Origin: JALORV01 sp963766365
Lineage (GTDB): Bacteria; Pseudomonadota; Gammaproteobacteria; Burkholderiales; Burkholderiaceae_F
NCBI GenBank assembly: GCA_963766365.1
Contig: CAVXZK010000014.1
Coordinates: 186,001 to 250,000 of the forward strand
Direction: 5' to 3'
Length of the DNA: 64,000 nt
In this document: positions 17,718 to 26,093 of the stretch, piece by piece
How the letters are laid out: the number at the start of each line of letters is the position of its first letter
Numbering within the stretch: position 1 is the first letter of the stretch
Position numbers and translations under genes: made by a program
Notes under the pieces: model-generated
Database searches by the model: none
What the model saw: the letters and a program-made list of their open reading frames with translations, nothing else
What the model was told of the DNA's origin: nothing

Positions 17718-18580
17718 CAGGCCGCGCTTTCGATTGCGCGATGGCGCACGATGACCGGACGGAGCAGGCTAAAGCGGCGTGCCAGTTCCTCGACGATGTA
17801 TACCGAACGATGGCGGCCGCCGGTGCAGCCGATGGCCACCGTCAGGTAGTGGCGGTTGTCCGCGACGTAGCTGGGTAGCCATTTGTCGAGAAAGCCCGCG
17901 ATGTCGTCCAGCATCTGGCCCGCCTGTGGCACCTGCTGCAGATAGGCCACCACCGGGGCATCGCGGCCCGTGAGTGGCCGCAGCAGCGGGTCGTAATGGG
18001 GGTTGGGCAGGTTGCGCACGTCGAAGACGAAATCGGCTGCGACCGGCACGCCCTGTTTGAATGCAAACGATTCGAATGCCAGCACCAGGTCGGCGGGCGG
18101 AACGTCAGTGAACTGGCGCACCCACTGCCGCAGCGTGTTCGGATGCAACTCGCTGGTGTCGATCACGTGGCTGACGCTGACCAGCGGCGCCAGCAGTTCA
18201 CGCTCCAGGGCGATGGCTTCGAGCAGCGTGCTTTCGGCGGCTTGCGTCCGCCCGCGCAGCGACATCGGGTGTCGGCGCCGTGTCTCGGAGAAACGCTGCA
18301 CGAGTGCTGCGTCCGAGGCGGTCAGGAACAGCACCCGGACGTCATGGCCGGCGGCGCGAAGTGCTGCGATGATCGCCGGAACGTCGCCGAGCGAGGTTTC
18401 GCTGCGGGAGTCGACCGAGAGCGCGACATCGTCGTGGCCCGTGGTTTCGAGGAACGCGCAGACGTCGCCGAGGAACCTCGACGGCAGGTTATCGATGCAG
18501 TAGTAGCCAGCGTCCTCGAGCAGCCGGATCGCCACCGACTTGCCCGAGCCCGACATACCGGTTACGAGGACGATGCGCAT
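17717..18580 (-). CDS. rapZ: RNase adapter RapZ (YvcJ-type nucleotide-binding protein)
   Basis: 287 residues. Walker A GMSGSGKS at the N terminus, VDSRSE in the middle, and the conserved C-terminal GCTGGRHRSVYIVEEL, the regulatory domain that in E. coli binds small RNAs and glucosamine 6-phosphate. In Enterobacteria it hands GlmZ to RNase E; that RNA system is not known in Betaproteobacteria, so its target here is open. Located 84 bp after hprK, as in related genomes. Confidence 0.93.
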   Translation of the reverse strand: MRIVLVTGMSGSGKSVAIRLLEDAGYYCIDNLPSRFLGDVCAFLETTGHDDVALSVDSRSETSLGDVPAIIAALRAAGHDVRVLFLTASDAALVQRFSETRRRHPMSLRGRTQAAESTLLEAIALERELLAPLVSVSHVIDTSELHPNTLRQWVRQFTDVPPADLVLAFESFAFKQGVPVAADFVFDVRNLPNPHYDPLLRPLTGRDAPVVAYLQQVPQAGQMLDDIAGFLDKWLPSYVADNRHYLTVAIGCTGGRHRSVYIVEELARRFSLLRPVIVRHRAIESAA

Positions 18581-18664
18581 CCCATGGCGAGCGAGTTGAG
18601 GCGGAATTGTTGCATGCGTGTACGCGTCCGTCTGCGCAAAAAGTACGCAGGCGCGGTCCGGCCG

Positions 18665-19594
18665 TCAGCTGTCGTTCATGTGTTGCTGATGGCGCTGCAG
18701 GAACTCGGCCATCGTGTCGATGCCGCGCAGCTGAAGGATGGTGTTGCGTACCGCGGCCTCCGTGAGTACCGCGAGGTTGCGACCCGACGCCACCGGAATG
18801 ATGACCTTGCGCACCGGCAGCCCCAGCACGTCCTGCGTCTGGCCTTCCAGCGGCAACCGCTCCATCGTGTCCGACGCACCGTAGCGACGCAGCTCGACGA
18901 TCAGTCGCAGCTTCATCTTCCGTCGCACGGCGGTCTCGCCGAAGATCGACTTGATGTCGAGCAATCCCAGCCCACGCACTTCCAGCAGGTTCGCGAGCAG
19001 CGGCGGGCAACGCCCCTCGATCGTGTCCGGCGAAACGCGCGAGAAGTCAACGACGTCATCGGCAACCAGGCCGTGGCCGCGACTGATGAGTTCCAGACCC
19101 AGTTCACTCTTGCCCACACCCGATTCGCCGGCGACCAGCACCCCCATGCCGAGGACGTCCATCAGCACGCCGTGCATCGTGCAGTGTGCGGCGAGGACCT
19201 TGGCCAGGTAGATGCGCAGCACCTCGATGATCTCGGCGGCGGGCTGCGGCGAGGCCAGCGCGGGTAGTCCGGCGCGCTCGGCGGTCTCGATGAGTTCGGC
19301 GGGCGGCTGCAACCCCTCGGCGATCACCAGGCCCAGCGGGTGGCCGGCTATAAGTTCACTGGCGTAGTGCAGCCGGCGCGCGGGCTCCATTTGCGTGTAG
19401 TAACGCACCTCGGCCTCGCCGAGGACATGGAGCCGGTTCGGGTGAATCAGGTTGAGGTGCCCGACCAGATCCGCGCTCGCAAGCCCCGCAGTCGCCGGCG
19501 TATCAAGTGGTTTGGCAGCGGCACGCTGTGCCGCGATCCACGAAAGTCGAAGCGCGTCGCGGTTGTCATCGTAGAGCGACTGGAAGGTCGGCAT
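18665..19594 (-). CDS. hprK: HPr kinase/phosphorylase
   Basis: Phosphorylates and dephosphorylates Ser of HPr. 309 residues with an N-terminal regulatory domain (about 1-130), the P-loop GESGVGKSELGLELISRGH around residue 152, and the HprK signature ending EVRGLGLLDIKSIFGE. In Proteobacteria carrying hprK next to ptsN and rapZ, the PTS is usually regulatory and not for sugar uptake. Enzyme I and HPr are not in this window. Confidence 0.95.
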   Translation of the reverse strand: MPTFQSLYDDNRDALRLSWIAAQRAAAKPLDTPATAGLASADLVGHLNLIHPNRLHVLGEAEVRYYTQMEPARRLHYASELIAGHPLGLVIAEGLQPPAELIETAERAGLPALASPQPAAEIIEVLRIYLAKVLAAHCTMHGVLMDVLGMGVLVAGESGVGKSELGLELISRGHGLVADDVVDFSRVSPDTIEGRCPPLLANLLEVRGLGLLDIKSIFGETAVRRKMKLRLIVELRRYGASDTMERLPLEGQTQDVLGLPVRKVIIPVASGRNLAVLTEAAVRNTILQLRGIDTMAEFLQRHQQHMNDS

Positions 19595-19674
19595 GGCAGT
19601 CCAAGAATGCGGCGCGGCAGCGCGGGCTGCGCGAGGCTACTGCATCGGCCGCCGGCGCGGGAGGGGTATGGCGA

Positions 19675-20145
19675 TCAGGCCGCAGGCCGGATCGGCTCCC
19701 ATGTGGTGAGCGCAACGTGCACCGCGTTCGGATCGGTCGCCGTCAGCAGTGTCTCGCGAAACGACTTGTCCGAGAGCATCTGAGCCAGTTCGGAGAGAAT
19801 GTCCAGATGCTGTTGCGTGGCCTGCTCGGGCACCAGCAGGAAGACCATGAGGGCGACCGGTTGACCGTCCGGCGCATCGAACGGGATCGGCTCGGCGAGC
19901 CGCATAAAGGCGGCGACAGCCTCTTTCAGTCCCTTGATGCGGCCGTGCGGTATCGCAACGCCCTGGCCGAGCCCGGTAGATCCGAGCCGCTCGCGGGCGA
20001 ACAGGCTGTCGAAGACCTTGGCGCGTGCGATCGCCTGGTTGTTCTCGAAGATCAGTCCGGCCTGTTCGAATGCCCGCTTCTTGCTCGACGCCGGGAAGTC
20101 GATCAGCACGTTCGACGCGGGGAGCAGCCGGGAAAGGTGGTTCAT
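19675..20145 (-). CDS. ptsN: Nitrogen-PTS EIIA component
   Basis: 156-residue EIIA domain of the fructose/mannitol type. The phosphorylatable His is in GVAIPHGRIKG (His 67; His 73 in E. coli). It follows rpoN and hpf, the textbook order of the rpoN operon, and precedes hprK. PtsN links PEP and nitrogen status to potassium transport and sigma-54-related functions in other Proteobacteria; a Kef-type potassium antiporter lies 6 kb away. Confidence 0.95.
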   Translation of the reverse strand: MNHLSRLLPASNVLIDFPASSKKRAFEQAGLIFENNQAIARAKVFDSLFARERLGSTGLGQGVAIPHGRIKGLKEAVAAFMRLAEPIPFDAPDGQPVALMVFLLVPEQATQQHLDILSELAQMLSDKSFRETLLTATDPNAVHVALTTWEPIRPAA

Positions 20146-20366
20146 GAGGGGCCAGGGACGCCGGTACGGAAACCGAGGCTAGGCGGGTTGGGCGCCGTCC
20201 ATCGATCGGGAAGCGGAGGCTTCAGGTTTCTTTTCCAGCCTGCGACGATGTCGACCGTCTAAAACGAAGGCGCGGATCATACACCTGGCATCAACGAGCG
20301 CCGTAGTGCTTTCCCTGATTGGAAGAGGGGTTCCACTTCAGCGGCGCGACTCCGAAATGCATACAG

Positions 20367-20397
20367 TGGGCCCGCACCGCGTGCGCGGCCGGGCCCA
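20367..20397. other. Strong hairpin in the hpf-ptsN gap
   Basis: An 8-bp perfect outer stem (TGGGCCCG/CGGGCCCA) encloses a second 5-bp stem (CCGCG/CGCGG), 20 bp after the hpf stop in the 271-bp gap before ptsN. No T-run follows on either strand, so it is not a classical terminator. It may act as a processing or stability element that sets apart hpf and ptsN expression. I see nothing else in this gap. Confidence 0.45.
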
Positions 20398-20416
20398 TTG
20401 CAGTGCCAAGCATGGC

Positions 20417-20749
20417 CTACTGGGACTGCTGGATTTCCTGTTGGCGCTTGAGCGCATCGACCGAATGGTCCTTGATGCGGTCCTTGTGGCGCAGCACCTG
20501 TCGGTCCAGCTTGTCGACCAGCATGTCTATCGCCGCGTACATGTCGTCGTCGACGGATTCCACGTGGATATTGTTGCCGCGCATTCGCAGCGTGATCTCG
20601 GCGCGTTGTCGGAGCTTCTCGACGGTCAACTGCACATTGGCATCGATCACCTGGTCGAAATGCCGCTCGACCCGGTTCAGCTTGCCCTGCACGTAATCGC
20701 GCAGGGCCGGCGTGACCTCGACGTGGTTTCCGTGGATCAACAGATTCAT
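20417..20749 (-). CDS. hpf: Ribosome hibernation-promoting factor (short form)
   Basis: 110-residue ribosome-associated inhibitor. The family pattern is clear: N-terminal MNLLIHGNHVEVTPALRDYV, the VEKLRQRAEITLR strand and DDDMYAAIDMLVDKLDRQV helix. Short form, lacking the C-terminal dimerisation domain of long HPFs, so it should promote 100S formation in the gammaproteobacterial manner. ATG 20749 follows AGGAGG, a near-perfect ribosome site. It lies 59 bp after rpoN. Confidence 0.94.
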   Translation of the reverse strand: MNLLIHGNHVEVTPALRDYVQGKLNRVERHFDQVIDANVQLTVEKLRQRAEITLRMRGNNIHVESVDDDMYAAIDMLVDKLDRQVLRHKDRIKDHSVDALKRQQEIQQSQ

Positions 20750-20808
20750 GCAACCTCCTGGTGAGTCAGTCGGTTCGAACACTGCCGCAATAGTGTGCCG
20801 CGGCTCGC

Positions 20809-22284
20809 TTACAACGACCTGCGCATCGCCACTGCGGGGATCTTCATGGCTTCGCGGTATTTCGCCACCGTGCGGCGCGCGACCACGATGCCCTGTTCGC
20901 CCAGCAGTTCGGCGAGCTTGCTGTCCGAGAGTGGATTCCTGGGGTCTTCAGCTCCTATCAGTTGCTTGATCAATGCGCGAATCGCTGTCGATGACGCGGC
21001 ACCGCCTGCTTCGGTCGCCACGTGGCTGCCGAAGAAGTGCTTCAGTTCGAACACTCCCAACGGCGTGGCCATGTACTTGTTGGCTGTGACACGGGATATG
21101 GTGGATTCGTGCAATCCAACCGTATCGGCAATTTCCCTGAGGACCAGGGGCCGCATCGCGATCTCGCCGTGCGTGAAGAAGTTGTGCTGCCGGTCGACGA
21201 TTGCCTGGGACACCCGCAATATGGTGTCGAAGCGCTGCTGGATGTTGCGGATCAGCCACCGGGCTTCCTGAACGCGTGTCGTCCATTGCCCCCGCTGCAC
21301 CGGATCGGCGCCGCGGTCGCGGCGCCCCTGTTTGAGTATGTCCGCATAGGCCTGGTTGACGCGCAGACGGGGCATGACTTCCCGGTTTAGTACCGCGGTC
21401 CAGCGCCCCTTGATCCGTCGAACAAACACATCGGGAACAATGTAATCGGCGCGCGTGTCACCAAAGGCTACACCCGGCCTCGGATTCAGTGTGCGAATCA
21501 GCGTATGTGCCGCACGCAATTCGTCATCATTGCAGCCCAGGGTCCGCTTGAGCTTCAGGAAATCCCGGGCCGCCAGCAATGGCAAGTGCTCGCTCACCAA
21601 GCGGCGCGCCAGTGCGGCTCCCGGATAGACGCGATCGCTCCCCACGATGGCATCGAGCTGCAGCCGCAGGCATTCGGACGTATCACGCGCGCCGACACCG
21701 GTCGGATCGAAGCTCTGGAGCAGGCACAGCGCTGCGCGCAACTCGTCGAGGTCCACACCGGCGTTCTCCGGACACATCGCCAGCAGCTCATCGAATGACT
21801 GGTGCAGATAGCCGTCTTCGTCGACGGCTTCGATCAACAGGTCGACCAGAGCCCGGTCGCGCGGGCTCGCCTGGGTGCACGCCAGCTGGCTGCGCAGGTG
21901 CTCGCGCAGCGTCGGCCGGGTGGAGGCCCAGTCGACCGCGCTCGATTCATCGTCTTCGGAGCGCCCCTCGCCGGCTCGACCCCAGTCGAACTCGATGTCG
22001 GTCGCGCCCTCGGCTGCGTCCGACGCCGGGCCGGTTTCGGTGCCGTTGATCTCGGAGGTGCTGCCTGGAGCGGTGGTCGCCGCCTCGATCGAGCCGTCAG
22101 ACCGCAGATGCAGCGAGCCGCCCAGCGGGTCGTCATCCCTCTCGATCAGCGGGTTGTCCGCCATCGCCTGCTCGATCTCCTGGTTGAGTTCAAGCGTTGA
22201 CAACTGCAGCAGCCGGATCGACTGCTGCAGCTGGGGCGTCAGCGCCAGGTGCTGCGACAGTCGAAGCTGAAGACTCGGCTTCAT
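20809..22284 (-). CDS. rpoN: RNA polymerase sigma-54 factor
   Basis: About 491 residues. Region I is Gln/Leu-rich (MKPSLQLRLSQHLALTPQLQQSIRLLQLS), followed by an acidic region II, the core-binding domain, the helix-turn-helix, and the invariant C-terminal RpoN box (ARRTVAKYREAMKIP) that contacts the -24 element. ATG 22284 is the family start. The order kdsD-kdsC-lptCAB-rpoN-hpf-ptsN is conserved. A near-consensus sigma-54 promoter occurs at 49.9 kb in this window. Confidence 0.97.
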   Translation of the reverse strand: MKPSLQLRLSQHLALTPQLQQSIRLLQLSTLELNQEIEQAMADNPLIERDDDPLGGSLHLRSDGSIEAATTAPGSTSEINGTETGPASDAAEGATDIEFDWGRAGEGRSEDDESSAVDWASTRPTLREHLRSQLACTQASPRDRALVDLLIEAVDEDGYLHQSFDELLAMCPENAGVDLDELRAALCLLQSFDPTGVGARDTSECLRLQLDAIVGSDRVYPGAALARRLVSEHLPLLAARDFLKLKRTLGCNDDELRAAHTLIRTLNPRPGVAFGDTRADYIVPDVFVRRIKGRWTAVLNREVMPRLRVNQAYADILKQGRRDRGADPVQRGQWTTRVQEARWLIRNIQQRFDTILRVSQAIVDRQHNFFTHGEIAMRPLVLREIADTVGLHESTISRVTANKYMATPLGVFELKHFFGSHVATEAGGAASSTAIRALIKQLIGAEDPRNPLSDSKLAELLGEQGIVVARRTVAKYREAMKIPAVAMRRSL

Positions 22285-22349
22285 CGTGATGCTGCAATCA
22301 GCGCGCACGCGCGGCCGCCCGAAGGGCGCGCTCTAACTGACCGCGACGA

Positions 22350-22382
22350 GTGCACGTGCGACCGCGCAGCGGTCGCGTACAC
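22350..22382. repeat. Structured palindromic repeat, copy A (lptB-rpoN gap)
   Basis: In the 112-bp gap between the lptB stop and the rpoN start. Core: TGCACGTGCGAC-C-GCGCAGC-G-GTCGCGTACA, forming an 8-bp perfect stem (22358-22365 with 22369-22376, loop GCA) extended by outer pairs. A second copy at 57131-57159 has the same sequence except that one C and its paired G are both missing, which keeps the stem intact. Both copies lie in gaps between leftward genes. Confidence 0.65.
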
Positions 22383-22396
22383 GGGGAGCGTATTCA

Positions 22397-23188
22397 TTAC
22401 ATCCGGAAGTGTTCGCCGAGGTAGACGCGGCGCACGGTTTCGTTGCCGACGATCTCGTCGGGTCGGCCGGCGGCCAGCACCACGCCTTCATTGATGATGT
22501 AGGCGTGGTCGCAAATGCCGAGCGTCTCGCGCACGTTGTGGTCGGTGATCAGCACACCGATGCCACGGTCCTTGAGGAAGCGCACGATGCGCTGGATCTC
22601 GAGTACGGCGATCGGATCGACCCCGGCGAAGGGCTCGTCGAGCAGGATGAAGCGCGGCCGCGCCGCCAGTGCGCGCGCAATCTCGACACGGCGTCGCTCT
22701 CCGCCCGAGAGCGACAGCGCGGTGTTGGTGCGCAGATGCGCGATCTGCAGATCATCGAGCAGTTCGGAGAGCCGGTCATCGAGCACATGCTTCGGCAATG
22801 CACGCCCGGCATCGTCGATCTGCAGCTCGAGCACCGCAAGGATGTTCTCCTCGACCGTCAGCTTGCGGAACACCGAGGCTTCCTGCGGCAGGTACGACAG
22901 CCCTAGGCGGGCGCGGCGGTGGATCGGGAGATGCGAGATGGACTTGCCATCGACGAGGATGTCGCCATCGTCGAGCGGCACCAAGCCGACCACCATGTAG
23001 AAGCAGGTCGTCTTGCCAGCGCCATTGGGGCCGAGCAACCCGACGACCTCCCCGCTTTCGACGGTCAGCGAGACGTCCTTCACGACGGCACGATTGCCGT
23101 AGCGCTTCTGCAGGTTCTCGACCTTCAGCGTGCTGTGCGTCGTCGCAAGCGGGGTCGCAACATCGCCGGCGCGGGTACGTGCTTCCAC
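22397..23188 (-). CDS. lptB: LPS export ABC transporter ATP-binding protein LptB
   Basis: ATPase that powers LptFGC-mediated extraction of lipopolysaccharide. Seen: Walker A GLLGPNGAGKTT, signature LSGGERRRVEIARALA, Walker B FILLDEPFAGVDP, and the H-loop TDHNVRET. 263 residues from GTG 23188, including a roughly 20-residue N-terminal extension before LKVENLQKRYG. It starts 2 bp after the lptA stop. Confidence 0.96.
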   Translation of the reverse strand: MEARTRAGDVATPLATTHSTLKVENLQKRYGNRAVVKDVSLTVESGEVVGLLGPNGAGKTTCFYMVVGLVPLDDGDILVDGKSISHLPIHRRARLGLSYLPQEASVFRKLTVEENILAVLELQIDDAGRALPKHVLDDRLSELLDDLQIAHLRTNTALSLSGGERRRVEIARALAARPRFILLDEPFAGVDPIAVLEIQRIVRFLKDRGIGVLITDHNVRETLGICDHAYIINEGVVLAAGRPDEIVGNETVRRVYLGEHFRM

Positions 23189-23190
23189 GA

Positions 23191-23802
23191 CTAGTTGGCC
23201 CGCGGGTTGGTGATCTGCGGCGCCAACTTCAGCGGCGTTTCCGACCCGGTCTTGGCTGCACTGGAGCGCGGGGCGATCGTGCCGCGCACACGGCCCTCCG
23301 GATTGTTCGGGTCGCCCGACGCCTTGCCGCCCGTGACGAAGTACTTCGAGTTGCGCTGGTCGTAGGTAATCGCGTCGCCACGCAGTTCGTCGCGGGGCAC
23401 GTCGTTTTCCAGCATGCGGACGCGGGCCCGCGAAAGCAGCTTCACGGTATCGGACTTCTCGTCGTATTCGATGCGCTCCGCCTGCCCGTCGACGAATTCC
23501 TCGACACCGGGCTGGCTCGTATCGCGGCGCTGACGGAAGGTCGCCACCCTGCCGGGAGCGGCCTGGATCAATCCATACTGGTAGCCCTCCGGATCCTTGC
23601 GGATCTGGACGCGATCCCCCGTCGCGCGCATCGTTCCCTTGACCAGCACCACGTTGCCGGCCAGCACGCAGACCTGCTGCAGGTCATCGCACTCGCCGCT
23701 GTCGGCCTCGTAATTGAGTGGTTTGTCGCGATCCGAGCGCTCGGCGCGTGCGCCCCCAAGCATGCAGGCTGCAACCAGCAGCGCGATCAGCCAGTGGATC
23801 AT
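23191..23802 (-). CDS. lptA: LptA, periplasmic LPS transport bridge protein
   Basis: 203 residues. Signal peptide MIHWLIALLVAACMLGGARA, then the OstA/LptA beta-jellyroll (KPLNYEADSGECDDLQQVCVLAGNV split around residue 40, later ERIEYDEKSDTVKLL and AITYDQRNSKYFV). Links LptC in the inner membrane with LptD in the outer membrane. ATGA overlap with lptC; next gene lptB. The C-terminal Ser/Thr-rich tail is longer than in E. coli. Confidence 0.92.
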   Translation of the reverse strand: MIHWLIALLVAACMLGGARAERSDRDKPLNYEADSGECDDLQQVCVLAGNVVLVKGTMRATGDRVQIRKDPEGYQYGLIQAAPGRVATFRQRRDTSQPGVEEFVDGQAERIEYDEKSDTVKLLSRARVRMLENDVPRDELRGDAITYDQRNSKYFVTGGKASGDPNNPEGRVRGTIAPRSSAAKTGSETPLKLAPQITNPRAN

Positions 23803-24395
23803 CGAGCTTCGGCTCCCTTCGGTGGCGCGCTGGGTTCGACGGTCCCGCGAACCTTTGAGCGGAACTTCACCGTGCGCTTGATGTTGTCATAGTCCATGCC
23901 GACCGCATTGATGCGGGAGCCGCCGCGTTCGATCTCGACTGGCGCATCGGTCGAAAACTGCTCGGTGTCGGGCAGCGCCACGAGTTTCTCGGTCGACATC
24001 CGCATCGGCGGCTCGCCATCCTTGCCCGCGGCGCGGATCAGCGTCACATCGCCGGTCAGCACGACGCGGGCCCCGCCCTCCTCGACCCGCGCGTGATTTG
24101 CCTTTGCATCAATCTGCGGCTGGTCGGCACGCAGGCTGATCAGGCGCGGTCGCGTCACCTCGACCCGATCGTCGCTTGGAAAGTGCGTCACTCGTTCGCC
24201 CATCAGCTTGTTCGTGGCCCGACCCTCGGCATCGAACTGGGTCAGCGCGGCGCCATCGACGACGACATCGGGGCCTTCGCGGGAGACCGGGTTCGCAAGC
24301 GCGTTGATGCGAGTGGACTGCGAGTACCAGTACGTGGTGCCCGCGAGCAGCGCGAGCAGCAGTATCGCGATGATGGCGGTGATGCGGTCACGCAT
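23799..24395 (-). CDS. lptC: LptC, LPS export system inner-membrane protein
   Basis: 198 residues: a single N-terminal transmembrane helix (ITAIIAILLLALLAGTTYW) and a periplasmic beta-jellyroll (LTQFDAEGRATNKLMGERVTHF, later INAVGMDYDNIKRTVKF). Accepts LPS from LptB2FG and passes it to LptA. It lies 45 bp after kdsC and overlaps lptA by 4 bp. Confidence 0.92.
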   Translation of the reverse strand: MRDRITAIIAILLLALLAGTTYWYSQSTRINALANPVSREGPDVVVDGAALTQFDAEGRATNKLMGERVTHFPSDDRVEVTRPRLISLRADQPQIDAKANHARVEEGGARVVLTGDVTLIRAAGKDGEPPMRMSTEKLVALPDTEQFSTDAPVEIERGGSRINAVGMDYDNIKRTVKFRSKVRGTVEPSAPPKGAEAR

Positions 24396-24440
24396 TGGGG
24401 CGGCGCGAATGGAGACTCGACGAAAGAAGGCAGTGGGAAC

Positions 24441-24956
24441 TCATCCGTGAACCATTGCGGTGATGTCAACCCCCTGCGTGCGCAGGATAAATTCAGCGAT
24501 GGCGCGGACGGCGGCACGCCCTCCGGGCTGCGGGGCGATCCAGTGAGCGACGGCCTTGACCTCGTCACGGGCATCGTCGACGGTCGCCGCGAGACCAGCC
24601 CGCCGGAGCACCGGGAGATCGGGCAGGTCATCTCCGACAAACGCCGTTTCGTCCGCGGAGACCTTCATTTCGGCGAGCAGATCGTTGAAGGCCTGAGCCT
24701 TGTCGCCGCAGCCCTGCAGCACGCGTGCAATGCCGAGCTCGCGCGCACGCTGCGTCACGATCGGCGAGTCGCGTGCAGACAGTATCGCGACCTCGATGCC
24801 GCGGCCGAGCAGCATCTTTATGCCGTGCCCGTCGCGCACGTCGAAGACCTTCATCGCTTCGCCCTGCGGGCCGTAGTAGAGGCGGCCATCGGTCAGCACG
24901 CCGTCGACGTCGAGCACCACCAGGCGGATGCGGGCTGCACGCTGCTCCGGCGACAC
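24441..24956 (-). CDS. kdsC: 3-deoxy-D-manno-octulosonate 8-phosphate phosphatase
   Basis: HAD-superfamily phosphatase of the C0 type that yields KDO for lipid A inner core. Seen: motif I LVVLDVDGVLTDG, the YYGPQGEAMKVFDVRDGHGI substrate/tetramer region, motif II LSARDS, and motif IV FVGDDLPDLPVL. 171 residues, typical. Begins with GTG 24956, directly abutting the kdsD stop. Confidence 0.95.
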   Translation of the reverse strand: MSPEQRAARIRLVVLDVDGVLTDGRLYYGPQGEAMKVFDVRDGHGIKMLLGRGIEVAILSARDSPIVTQRARELGIARVLQGCGDKAQAFNDLLAEMKVSADETAFVGDDLPDLPVLRRAGLAATVDDARDEVKAVAHWIAPQPGGRAAVRAIAEFILRTQGVDITAMVHG

Positions 24957-25952
24957 TCAGATCACCTTGGCGTTCATCAGGTCGAGGTTGTTCAGCGCCC
25001 CGACCAGCTGCCCCCGGCTGTCGATGACGAGCAACTGGTTCTTGCGCGTGCGGTCCATCAGCTGAGCCGCCTCGACCGCCAGCACGTCGGGGCCGATAGT
25101 GAGCGGATTGCGCGTCATCACGTCGGCGACCTTCAGGGGGCGGATGTCTCCGACGCGCTCGAGCAGTCGTCGCAGATCACCGTCGGTGAAGATGCCGGCC
25201 ATCGCGCCGTGCTCGTCGAGGATCGCCGTCATGCCGAGCTGCTTGAGCGTGATCTCATGCAGCGCGTCCATCACGCTGGCTGAACTGCCAACGCGGGGAA
25301 TCGCCGCGCCGGTGCGCATGACGTCGCGTACATGAGTCAGCAGCTTGCGCCCGAGCGCACCGGCGGGATGCGAACGGGCAAAGTCCTCGCGTCCGAAGCC
25401 GCGAGCGTCCAGGCAAGCAATCGCCAGCGCGTCGCCGAGCGCGAGCATGGCGGTGGTCGACGAGGTCGGCGCCAGATTGAGAGGGCAGGCTTCCTTGTCG
25501 ACATGCACGTCGAGGTGAACGTCGGCGAGCTGCGCCAGTGACGATTCCGGATGTCCGGTCATCGCGATCAGCGGAGTGCCCTCGCGCTTCGCCACCGGCA
25601 CGATCGTCAGCAGTTCATCGCCTTCCCCGGAATACGAGAGCGCGAGCAGCAGATCCTTCCGAGTAATCATTCCGAGATCGCCATGCGCGGCTTCGGCCGC
25701 GTGCACGAACATGGCCGGCGTGCCGGTCGAGGCGAGCGTCGCAGCCAGCTTGCGCCCAATATGGCCGCTCTTGCCGATCCCGGTCACGACGACTCGACCT
25801 TGGCACGCCAGCAGCAGTTCCACGGCCCGCGCGAATGCACCGTCGATTCGGTCTGCGAGCGCGGCCACGGCGCCCGCCTCGATCGCGATCACCTCGCGCG
25901 CCAGCGCCAGGGCGCTGGCGTTTGGTTCGGCGGGCGTCGGTATCACGGACAT
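24957..25952 (-). CDS. kdsD: Arabinose-5-phosphate isomerase (KdsD/KpsF)
   Basis: Converts ribulose 5-phosphate into arabinose 5-phosphate, the first step toward KDO. An N-terminal SIS domain (VVVTGIGKSGHIGRKLAATLASTGTPA; later ALSYSGEGDELLTIV) is followed by two CBS motifs (VRDVMRTGAAIPRV and VADVMTRNPLTIGPDV). 331 residues from ATG 25952; the frame extends 34 codons more without family similarity. First gene of the leftward kdsDC-lptCAB-rpoN series; divergent from the Kef antiporter 141 bp away. Confidence 0.94.
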   Translation of the reverse strand: MSVIPTPAEPNASALALAREVIAIEAGAVAALADRIDGAFARAVELLLACQGRVVVTGIGKSGHIGRKLAATLASTGTPAMFVHAAEAAHGDLGMITRKDLLLALSYSGEGDELLTIVPVAKREGTPLIAMTGHPESSLAQLADVHLDVHVDKEACPLNLAPTSSTTAMLALGDALAIACLDARGFGREDFARSHPAGALGRKLLTHVRDVMRTGAAIPRVGSSASVMDALHEITLKQLGMTAILDEHGAMAGIFTDGDLRRLLERVGDIRPLKVADVMTRNPLTIGPDVLAVEAAQLMDRTRKNQLLVIDSRGQLVGALNNLDLMNAKVI

Positions 25953-26093
25953 CGGCGTCGAGGGGGTCGGCAGAGAGGTAAATCCCGTTGTGAAGCGGCT
26001 GCGGCGATAATACACGCGCACTGTCCGCTGGCACGGGCTTTGCTTTCGGCGCACGCGCCATACTCCTTCAATCCCCTTCAGCGACTTTGGTGC

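Noticed and set aside
25551..26093. Upstream extension of the Kef antiporter frame
   Set aside because: It runs antisense through kdsD; the family start is the ATG at 26094.
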